Of a stretch of 64,000 nucleotides of DNA, positions 8,996 through 16,026 are shown one piece after another. Positions within the stretch are counted from its first letter, which is position 1. The number at the start of each line of letters is the position of its first letter. Made by a program: the position numbers and the translations under genes. The notes below the pieces were generated by a model. It did not search any database. It was given only the letters and a program-made list of their open reading frames with translations, and had not been told where the DNA came from. Source of the stretch: Aphodoplasma sp045541115 (lineage in GTDB: Bacteria > Bacillota > Clostridia > UBA1381 > UMGS1253); contig JAZQIM010000001.1 of assembly GCA_045541115.1 (NCBI GenBank), positions 1-64,000 on the forward strand, written 5' to 3'.

Positions 8996-10159
8996 ATGAC
9001 CGCGATTACCAATGCAAAACTCATTATGGAAGACGGCATAATTTTTGACGGCACTCTTCTCTTTGATAACGGAATTATTCTTGCAGCCGATTGGGCCGAT
9101 AAAGTAGAAATCCCTGACGGCTGCGAAATTATAGATGCAAACGGCAGATATTGTGCGCCGGGCCTTGTTGACATTCACAACCACGGAACTATCAATGATT
9201 GGTTCTACGAAAATCCCGAAGCATGCTCAGAGTTTTTCTTGAGCCATGGCGAAACTACAATTTTACCTACTTTTTATATGAATATGTCGCTCGAGACTAT
9301 GATCGAAGGCGCAAAACTCATTCGCGAAAAAAGCAAAAGCGGTGTATGTCGTGTTATGGACGGCTTATACATGGAAGGTCCGTTTATGAGCCTTGTAGGA
9401 AGCTTTCAGAATGAACTGAAATGGACACCTGAAATTAAAGCGTCCGATTATGAGCGTATGCTAAATGAGTTCGGTGATATAGTGCGAATTTGGGCAATCG
9501 ACCCGGATCGTGAAGGCATTGAGGGCTTTATGGAGTATACTCACAAAAATTACCCGCATACAATTTTTGCGCTCGGTCATTCTGGCGCATCATCCGTAAA
9601 ATGTCGCAAGCTTGCAAAATACGGCATAAAAGTACAGACTCACCATGGCGACTCGGGAAAATGCCCCGGCCGTGCACAAGGCACAATCGGCGCAGGCTGT
9701 GACGAATACACTCTTTATAACCCCGATATGTACGCCGAACTTATATGCGACAAGTATGGTATTCACGTAATGCCTGATATGGTTAAAATGGTCGTTCGCA
9801 CAAAAGGCGTAGAAAAAATGATTCTAATTTCTGACTCAACAAAAACAAACCCCGACTACACAAATAACGAGGCATTGGGCGTTGCATATGGTCCGGACCT
9901 TAACTACGATGACGAAGGCAAACTTGCAGGAAGCAGACTTACTCTTGACAACGCCTGCCGTAATATGATGGTACATACAGGATACGGCCTTTGCCACGCT
10001 ATTCGCATGGCTACAATCAATCCGGCAAAACTTTTAGGTATTGATGACAAGGTAGGTTCTCTCGAGGCAGGAAAGAAAGCCAATATCATCATTATAGATG
10101 ATCAAATCAGAATCAAGAAGGTTTTTCTCGAAGGTGACCTTATGGTTAATAACGAATAG
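8996..10159 (+). CDS. NagA-like amidohydrolase with altered substrate loop
   Basis: A 387-aa protein of the N-acetylglucosamine-6-phosphate deacetylase branch of amidohydrolases. Metal-site residues sit where NagA has them: HxH in DIHNHG (61 and 63), Glu127 in MEGPF, His195 in LGHSGAS, His216 in THHG and Asp280 in LISDST. The NagA segment normally reading THLFNAM, which helps bind the substrate, here reads THHGDSG. This argues for a related but different substrate. It is the first gene of an eight-gene operon with a strong promoter, 9 bp before the kinase. The likely chemistry is hydrolysis of an N-acyl, amide or lactone bond on a sugar derivative. True NagA is possible, but no nagB is nearby. 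Confidence 0.8.
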   Translation: MTAITNAKLIMEDGIIFDGTLLFDNGIILAADWADKVEIPDGCEIIDANGRYCAPGLVDIHNHGTINDWFYENPEACSEFFLSHGETTILPTFYMNMSLETMIEGAKLIREKSKSGVCRVMDGLYMEGPFMSLVGSFQNELKWTPEIKASDYERMLNEFGDIVRIWAIDPDREGIEGFMEYTHKNYPHTIFALGHSGASSVKCRKLAKYGIKVQTHHGDSGKCPGRAQGTIGAGCDEYTLYNPDMYAELICDKYGIHVMPDMVKMVVRTKGVEKMILISDSTKTNPDYTNNEALGVAYGPDLNYDDEGKLAGSRLTLDNACRNMMVHTGYGLCHAIRMATINPAKLLGIDDKVGSLEAGKKANIIIIDDQIRIKKVFLEGDLMVNNE

Positions 10160-10168
10160 GAAGATATT

Positions 10169-11629
10169 ATGAAAAAGTATTTATTAGGTATTGATGTAGG
10201 AACTACCGGCACAAAAACTCTTTTATTTACAACAGAAGGCGAAGTTATCAGCCGTGCATACAGAGATTATGCCCTAAGCACTCCCGTTGTCGGATACAAC
10301 GAGCAAAACGCAAACGACTGGTGGAAGGCAATCACCGAAACGGTGCGCGAAGTATGTGCCGATAAAGAGATTGCAAAAAACGTTTTGGCAATTTCTTTGT
10401 CGACTCAGGGCGGAACTATTGTCCCCACGGATGCGCAGGCAAACCCTCTTTGCCCCGCAATCGTATGGAATGACGGTCGCTGCAAATGTGAAAAAGAAAA
10501 GTTTGCAAACGAAATCGGTGCTGATTATATGTACCACACAACAGGCTGGCATCTTGGAAATAACTTGCCCGCATTATCGATTCGTTGGTTAAAAGATAAT
10601 AAACCGGAGATTTTTGAAAAAGCAAGCCTGTTTTTATCAGTTCCCGATTTTGTTTCAATGAAAATGACGGGGATTGCTGCTATCGATTTATCGAATGCAG
10701 GTATAAATCAGCTTTGTGACATAAAAAAAGAAAAATACGACGAAAAGCTTTTAAGCTTTGCCGGCATTACGGAAAAAAATATGCCAAAGCTTGTTTATTC
10801 AGGCGATGTAATCGGCAATCTTACAAGTGTGGCAGCTGATGAGCTTGGTCTTACGAGCGACACGGTATTAGTTGCCGGCGCACATGACCAGTACGCCGTT
10901 GCGGCAGGTGCGGGCGCTTCTAACGCGGGCGATATTCTTATCGGCTCGGGCACATGCTGGGTTGTAACGGCAATTTCTGATGAGCCCGATTTTAAATCAG
11001 GTCTTAGTCAATCTGTCTGCGCCACAAAAGGAAAATGGGGCTCGCTTCAGTCCTTATCTTCCGGCGGCGTATGTCTCGATTGGCTGCGCAAAAATGTTTG
11101 CGACAAAAACGAGCTTTCCTATAAAGTAATAGATGGTGAAACCTCAAAAAGAAAAGCCGCCGAAGACAGCTTGTTCTTCTATCCGTTCTCCGGAAAATCA
11201 GGCGAGCACTCAAACTTTAGCCGAGCAAGCTTCGTTGGCATGGACCTTTCACATGACCGACTCGATTTAGCACTGGCAGTAATGGAAGGCATCGTTTTTC
11301 AGATTCTGTGGATGATGGAATCGTTTAGTGCAAAACCGTCTGATGAGGGAATAATTCTTGCAGGCGGCGCATCAAAAAGCCCTGTATGGTCGCAGCTTCT
11401 TGCTGACATTTCAGGCCTTAATGTGCGCATCCCTGACGTCGCTGACCTTTCATGTGTCGGCGCAGCTATTATGGCAGGCGTCGGATGTGGTATTTATTCA
11501 GATGAAAAAGTCGGCTACCGTAAATTATCTGTAAAAGAATCAGTTATAAAACCCGATTTGGCAAGAACAGAAATTTTCAGACCGATTTTTGAAAAATATA
11601 AACAACAAGCGAAATTGCTTGCAAAATAA
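10169..11629 (+). CDS. FGGY-family carbohydrate kinase (xylulokinase-like)
   Basis: A 486-aa sugar kinase with the ASKHA fold. The N-terminal phosphate loop is LGIDVGTTGTKTLLF. GAHDQYAVAAGAG carries the catalytic-base Asp, GDILIGSGTCWVV follows, and the second ATP motif is IILAGGASKSPVWSQLLADI. Overall it resembles xylulokinase/XylB, but FGGY subfamilies phosphorylate many ketoses, polyols and aldonates, so the substrate is open. It starts 9 bp after the NagA-like gene. In the operon it would supply the phosphorylated sugar used by the isomerases and aldolase downstream. No transporter is encoded nearby. Confidence 0.88.
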   Translation: MKKYLLGIDVGTTGTKTLLFTTEGEVISRAYRDYALSTPVVGYNEQNANDWWKAITETVREVCADKEIAKNVLAISLSTQGGTIVPTDAQANPLCPAIVWNDGRCKCEKEKFANEIGADYMYHTTGWHLGNNLPALSIRWLKDNKPEIFEKASLFLSVPDFVSMKMTGIAAIDLSNAGINQLCDIKKEKYDEKLLSFAGITEKNMPKLVYSGDVIGNLTSVAADELGLTSDTVLVAGAHDQYAVAAGAGASNAGDILIGSGTCWVVTAISDEPDFKSGLSQSVCATKGKWGSLQSLSSGGVCLDWLRKNVCDKNELSYKVIDGETSKRKAAEDSLFFYPFSGKSGEHSNFSRASFVGMDLSHDRLDLALAVMEGIVFQILWMMESFSAKPSDEGIILAGGASKSPVWSQLLADISGLNVRIPDVADLSCVGAAIMAGVGCGIYSDEKVGYRKLSVKESVIKPDLARTEIFRPIFEKYKQQAKLLAK

Positions 11630-11645
11630 TAAGGGAGTGAATTTT

Positions 11646-12704
11646 ATGTCATTATTTGAAGTAACAGATTATGATAAGAAGGTTTACGAGGAGGAACTTA
11701 AAGATTTTTTGCCCGACAAAATACTTGATGTACATACTCACGTGTGGCTTAACTCCTTATGTGATCCAAAGCCCGTAGTTCCCGGCGAAAAAAGAACTGT
11801 AACATGGCCGAGCCTCGTTGCAGCTGATAATAGCATTGACGATTTACAGGAAACATATCGTCTAATGTTTCCGGGTAAAGACGTTAAGGCTTTGATGTTT
11901 ACAGGCACCGATGCATCTGTAAGAAATAATGCTTATGTATCTGAAAGCTCAAAAAAATCAGGCTTTCCGGCCCTTTATTTCAGTGATCCAAAAGAAAGTG
12001 CAGACGAGCTTGAAGAAAAAATCAGAACCGGCGGTTTTTTAGGCATAAAGTGTTATCTTGATAAGTCGCCAAAATATTTGCCGGTAAGTGAAATTCGTAT
12101 TTTTGACTTTTTCCCGAAGCACCAGCTCGAAAGAATGAATGAGATGGGTGCTATCGTAATGCTTCATATCCCGAGAAACGGCAGACTCAAAGATCCAATC
12201 AATATCGCACAGATTATGGAGATTAAAGAAGAGTTCCCGAAAATACGCCTCATTATCGCACATGTTGGCAGAGCGTATGTTGACAGCGATATTGGAGATG
12301 CTTTTGATACATTAAACAAAGCACCTGACCTTATGTACGATTTCTGCGCAAACTGCTGTGATTCAGCGATTGAAGCAGTTATTAAAAATGCAGGCGTTAA
12401 GCACGTTATGTTCGGAACAGATATGCCGATTTTGAGAATGCGTTGCAGACGTATCCAGGAAAACGGCACATACATAAACCTTATCCCGCCCGGACTCTAC
12501 GGCGATCCGAGCCAGGATTCTCACTTAAGAGAAGTTTCCGAGGAAGAAGCAAAAGAAATTACTTTCTTTGCATATGAAGAGCTTCTCGCTTTCAAGCGTG
12601 TTGCTAAGAAGCTTTCGCTTAGCCGCCAGGATATCGAAGATATTATGTATAATAACGCTGTTAACCTTATTGAAGGCGCAAGAAAATCAATTTACGGTGA
12701 ATAA
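11646..12704 (+). CDS. Second Amidohydro_2-family hydrolase of the sugar operon
   Basis: A 352-aa protein. The ATG at 11646 is chosen for its AAGGGAGTG ribosome site; the longer frame from 11589 overlaps the kinase gene. The HxH motif is in LDVHTHVW (His30, His32), with further site residues in VMLHIPRN, IIAHVGRAYVD and MFGTDMPI. The family includes lactonases and decarboxylases of sugar and aromatic acids. It is longer than the divergent homologue at 7858-8634 and clearly a different subfamily. Its place between the kinase and the TIM-like gene suggests a hydrolytic step such as lactone opening, but this is inference. Confidence 0.82.
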   Translation: MSLFEVTDYDKKVYEEELKDFLPDKILDVHTHVWLNSLCDPKPVVPGEKRTVTWPSLVAADNSIDDLQETYRLMFPGKDVKALMFTGTDASVRNNAYVSESSKKSGFPALYFSDPKESADELEEKIRTGGFLGIKCYLDKSPKYLPVSEIRIFDFFPKHQLERMNEMGAIVMLHIPRNGRLKDPINIAQIMEIKEEFPKIRLIIAHVGRAYVDSDIGDAFDTLNKAPDLMYDFCANCCDSAIEAVIKNAGVKHVMFGTDMPILRMRCRRIQENGTYINLIPPGLYGDPSQDSHLREVSEEEAKEITFFAYEELLAFKRVAKKLSLSRQDIEDIMYNNAVNLIEGARKSIYGE

Positions 12705-12731
12705 TTTAACTTTTTGAGGAGGTACAAACTA

Positions 12732-13439
12732 ATGAAACCTAATATTCGCGTTCCATATTTTGAAATAGGAACTAAAAACTATGTATATGGCGATCAGCTG
12801 CTTGAGTACGCAATCGCTGCTGATAAGGCTGCTGAAAAATATGACATTGACGTTTTGTTCATTTGTCCGGCAGTTGAAATCCGCAGAGTTTGCGAGAACA
12901 CAAAGCATCTTATCGTTCTTGCACCTTACATGGATACTCTTCGTCCGGGCCGCGGAATGGCTGACATTCTTCCGGAAGCTCTTAAAGCTGCAGGTGCAGT
13001 CGGCGTCGTTATAAATCACTGCGAAAAGCCTATGAGCTTACCGCAGATGAAAGCAACGATTGACAGAGCAAAAGAGCTTGATATGCTCGTATTTGCTTGT
13101 GCAGACACATTGGCAGAAGCAAAAGCTATCGCGCAGCTTCATCCCGATATTATAAACCCTGAGCCGTCCGAAATCATCGGTGGCGGTAACGGCGTAAGCC
13201 CGATGGCTTATGTAAAAGACTCCATTAAAGTTATAAAGGATATATATCCTGACATTATGGTAGAGCAGGCAGCAGGTATCACAAACGGAGATCAGGTATA
13301 TGACTTCATAATGGCAGGCTCGGAGGCAGCAGGTGCTGCATCAGGCATTATGAATGCAGATGATCCGATTGCAATGATAGATGAAATGATTGCAGCTACA
13401 AGACGCGCTGCTGACGATTTGAAAAAGGGGGATAAGTAA
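12732..13439 (+). CDS. Triosephosphate-isomerase-like protein
   Basis: A 235-aa TIM homologue of the short archaeal type. The ATG at 12732 has GAGGAGG 10 nt upstream. The three TIM catalytic residues are present: Lys15 in EIGTKNYVYG, His96 in GVVINHCEKP and Glu144 in IINPEPSEIIGGG, which also forms the mobile loop. The usual Asn before the catalytic Lys is replaced (GTK instead of NxK). TIM paralogues in catabolic operons can act on other substrates, for example tetrulose phosphate in erythritol breakdown. The following YjbQ gene begins at the base after the stop codon, so coupling is tight. Confidence 0.82.
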   Translation: MKPNIRVPYFEIGTKNYVYGDQLLEYAIAADKAAEKYDIDVLFICPAVEIRRVCENTKHLIVLAPYMDTLRPGRGMADILPEALKAAGAVGVVINHCEKPMSLPQMKATIDRAKELDMLVFACADTLAEAKAIAQLHPDIINPEPSEIIGGGNGVSPMAYVKDSIKVIKDIYPDIMVEQAAGITNGDQVYDFIMAGSEAAGAASGIMNADDPIAMIDEMIAATRRAADDLKKGDK

Positions 13440-13934
13440 ATGGTATACAGAGAGGAATTTAAACTTGAATCGAGACACCGCGCAGTCAGCTTTCACGATG
13501 TAACAGATAAGGTTAAAGAAATTGCCGCAAAATCTAACATAAAAAATGGTATTGTTGTCGTTTATTCACATCACACAACATGCTCAGTTATTACACAGGA
13601 ATGCGCATTTGATATGTCTATGACAGGTCTTGAAACACTTCAGCAGGACCTTGTAAACGTATTTGAAGAGTGGATTCCGACTTGCCGCTATGAAGGGATG
13701 TATTTGCATCCCGGCCAGAAAGCTCTCGTTTTTGCAGAAGAGCACGGCGAGGATAACTTCGGTTGTCACAACACAGATGCTCACCTTCGTTCATCAATTA
13801 TCGGCCGTAACATAACTGTTGTAATGGTTGACGGCGAAATGGACCTTGGCGAGTTCGGCAGAGTTCACTTTATAGATTGGGACCAGACTCGCGGCAGAAC
13901 AAGAACTGTTCAGGTTATGGTTATCGGCGAGTAA
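13440..13934 (+). CDS. YjbQ/UPF0047 family protein, copy 1
   Basis: A 164-aa protein of the YjbQ family, with the conserved histidine motifs YSHHTTCSV (His44, His45) and CHNTDAHLRSS (His110, His115), which form the predicted metal/phosphate site. The family C-terminus usually reads FLDFDGPRxR; here it reads HFIDWDQTRGRTRTV, so it belongs to a distinct branch. YjbQ proteins have been linked to weak thiamine-phosphate synthase activity, but the physiological role is unclear. The start codon directly abuts the TIM-like stop. A second copy lies at 14595-15215, so each copy may act on a different intermediate. Confidence 0.85.
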   Translation: MVYREEFKLESRHRAVSFHDVTDKVKEIAAKSNIKNGIVVVYSHHTTCSVITQECAFDMSMTGLETLQQDLVNVFEEWIPTCRYEGMYLHPGQKALVFAEEHGEDNFGCHNTDAHLRSSIIGRNITVVMVDGEMDLGEFGRVHFIDWDQTRGRTRTVQVMVIGE

Positions 13935-13967
13935 TTTATACTGCTATATAATTTCGAGGTAAATATT

Positions 13968-14561
13968 ATGAAAAGCGAAACATTATCACAGGTTAAAAAT
14001 GTATTTTCAATAGAGGCTGAGTGTATTAAAAACATGGAAAGCCACTTCGACGAAGATGCTTATGACAAGGCAATAGAGCTACTTAAAAACGCCGAGAGAA
14101 TCGGCGCATCAGGCTGTGGCCATTCAGGCATTATTTGCCAGCATTTTGCGCATCTTATGTGCTGCATAGAGAGAAGCACACGCTTTATTTCTCCTGCAGA
14201 GGCAGTTCATGGTGCGACAGGTTATCTGCAGAAAGGCGATGTTATGGTTTTTGCTTCACGAGGAGGCAAAACGAAGGAGCTTCTGCCTATCATGGATATC
14301 TGTAAAGCAAAGGGTGTAAAAATAATTACGGTTACTGAAAATACAGAGTCTCCGCTCGCAGAGGGCGCTGATGTCGTATTAAAGCAGTATGTAAACCGCG
14401 AAACAGATAAATATAATTCGCAGGGTACTACATCCTCTACTTCACTTGCCGTAATTTTCCACATTCTTCAGACGGCACTCATCGAAGAAACAGGATACAA
14501 AAACGAACAGTTTGCACTGATTCATCCCGGTGGAGCTGTTGGCGAAAGATTAAATAAGTAA
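13968..14561 (+). CDS. SIS-domain sugar-phosphate isomerase
   Basis: A 197-aa single SIS domain. The nucleotide/sugar-phosphate loops are GASGCGHSGIICQHF and VFASRGGKTKELLP. The isomerase-type Glu/His element is SPAEAVHG, and the C-terminal IHPGGAVGERL resembles the HPGGSLGRRL of arabinose-5-phosphate isomerases (KdsD/GutQ). The CBS pair of those enzymes is absent. 6-Phospho-3-hexuloisomerases have similar length. It most likely interconverts an aldose and ketose phosphate in the pathway encoded around it. Confidence 0.82.
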   Translation: MKSETLSQVKNVFSIEAECIKNMESHFDEDAYDKAIELLKNAERIGASGCGHSGIICQHFAHLMCCIERSTRFISPAEAVHGATGYLQKGDVMVFASRGGKTKELLPIMDICKAKGVKIITVTENTESPLAEGADVVLKQYVNRETDKYNSQGTTSSTSLAVIFHILQTALIEETGYKNEQFALIHPGGAVGERLNK

Positions 14562-14594
14562 GTAAAAAAATATACATATAAAGGAGTTTTTACA

Positions 14595-15215
14595 ATGGAA
14601 TTTAAAGTTTTTCAAAAGGAATTGGAACTTCAGTCAAGAGGCTGGATACCTACATTTCACGATGTATCAAAGGAAATCGTTGAGATCGTTGAAGCATCAG
14701 GCGTAAAGAACGGTACAGTATGTATCGCATCACACCATACAACTTGCAGCGTAATGGTTCAGGAGTGCTCACACGACATAGACTCTTTCGATTTAGAGTA
14801 CTTACAGCACGATTTACTCGACATAATGAGAAAAATGATTCCTGACTTTGCAGAAGAGCATCAGTATCGTCATCCAGGCCCGATTCATACACAGTTCGGC
14901 AGATACGTTAATGAGCCTGGCGACTTTACAAGCATGAACACAGATGGTCACTTAAGATCTGTATTCTTTGGAAGATCAGAAACAATGACAATAAAAGACG
15001 GTGTACTCGACGGCGGCGAATTTGCTCACGTTTACTTCATCGACTGGGATCATGTTCGCGCAAGAAGAAGACAGCTTAACGTTACTGTTATGGGTACAAC
15101 AGAGGATGTTGAAGACAGAAAGTGGAACAACGGCGAAGTAATCAATACTCTTCGTAAATATACTGACGAAGAAAAAGCTGACGACGTTCACTTTACATTG
15201 CAACTCAAGAGATAA
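14595..15215 (+). CDS. YjbQ/UPF0047 family protein, copy 2 with C-terminal extension
   Basis: A 206-aa paralogue of the protein at 13440-13934. It keeps SHHTTCSV (His47, His48) and NTDGHLRS (His119), but has MNTDG where copy 1 has CHNTDA. It carries a longer middle segment and about 35 extra C-terminal residues (EDRKWNNGEV onward). An AAGGAG site lies upstream of the ATG. Two diverged YjbQ proteins in one operon suggests separate but related chemistry or a heteromer. Function is unknown. Confidence 0.83.
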   Translation: MEFKVFQKELELQSRGWIPTFHDVSKEIVEIVEASGVKNGTVCIASHHTTCSVMVQECSHDIDSFDLEYLQHDLLDIMRKMIPDFAEEHQYRHPGPIHTQFGRYVNEPGDFTSMNTDGHLRSVFFGRSETMTIKDGVLDGGEFAHVYFIDWDHVRARRRQLNVTVMGTTEDVEDRKWNNGEVINTLRKYTDEEKADDVHFTLQLKR

Positions 15216-15247
15216 ATTTCTTAATTTATATGACAGAGGTGTAGACA

Positions 15248-15922
15248 ATGCTATATATTCTCGACACAGCAGATTTAGATGCAATACGTCACTGTAATGA
15301 GTTTTATCCGCTTGCCGGCGTTACAACGAATCCCTCAATTATCTCGAAAGAGAATATGGATTTTTGGGAGCTTGTTAAAGATATTCGCGAAATTATCGGA
15401 AAAGATAAAATGCTTCATGTCCAGACAGCACAAACTACGAGCGAAAAAATAATCGAAGAGGCAATGCTATTAGAAAAAGAACTTGGAGAAAATTTTTATC
15501 TTAAAATTCCGATTTGTGAAGAAGGCTTAAAAGCTACAATGAAGCTTAAAAAACTTGGCATCGGTGTCACCGTGACAGCAATTTTTACACCTGCACAGGC
15601 ACTTATCGCCGCAAAAGCAGGCGCAGATTTTGTTGCGCCGTATGTTAACCGCCTTGACAATATAATCGGCGATGGCACAGAAGTTGTTTCGCAGATAGTT
15701 AATGAGTTTAAGGGCTACAACATGGATTGCAAGGTTTTAGCTGCAAGCTTTAAAAACGCAGAACAAGTACACAGATGTGCGATGTACGGCTGCCACAGTG
15801 TAACCGTCACGCCCGATATTTTAAAAAATATCATATCGCATCCTATGACAGATGCTGCTATACGTGGCTTTGACAAGGACTGGTACAGCACATATGGCGA
15901 TAAAACAATTTTAGACTTCTAA
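15248..15922 (+). CDS. Transaldolase/fructose-6-phosphate-aldolase-like protein
   Basis: A 224-aa class I aldolase of the FSA/TalC branch. Recognised elements are LDTADLDAI, GVTTNPSII, the Schiff-base lysine Lys86 in FYLKIPICEEGLKA, VTAIFTPAQA and APYVNRLDNI. Family members cleave ketose phosphates or transfer dihydroxyacetone. It is last in the operon, followed by a terminator, and would be the carbon-carbon cleavage step. With the kinase and two isomerases it gives a plausible route to triose phosphates. Confidence 0.88.
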   Translation: MLYILDTADLDAIRHCNEFYPLAGVTTNPSIISKENMDFWELVKDIREIIGKDKMLHVQTAQTTSEKIIEEAMLLEKELGENFYLKIPICEEGLKATMKLKKLGIGVTVTAIFTPAQALIAAKAGADFVAPYVNRLDNIIGDGTEVVSQIVNEFKGYNMDCKVLAASFKNAEQVHRCAMYGCHSVTVTPDILKNIISHPMTDAAIRGFDKDWYSTYGDKTILDF

Positions 15923-15937
15923 TTTATAAAAAACTAT

Positions 15938-15964
15938 AAAAGCGCTCGCAAAGGGCGCTTTTTT
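15938..15964 (+). terminator. Terminator of the sugar operon
   Basis: Arms AAAAGCGC and GCGCTTTT end in a T-run, 16 bp past the aldolase stop. Confidence 0.8.
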
Positions 15965-15983
15965 GTTTACTTAATTTGCATAC

Positions 15984-16010
15984 AAAAAAGGCGCATCATT
16001 GATGCGCCTT
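15984..16010 (-). terminator. Terminator of ppdK
   Basis: A near-perfect 11-bp palindrome (15988-15998 and 16000-16010) is followed on the minus strand by a T-run. Confidence 0.82.
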
Positions 16011-16026
16011 AAATTTGTGTTGTGTA

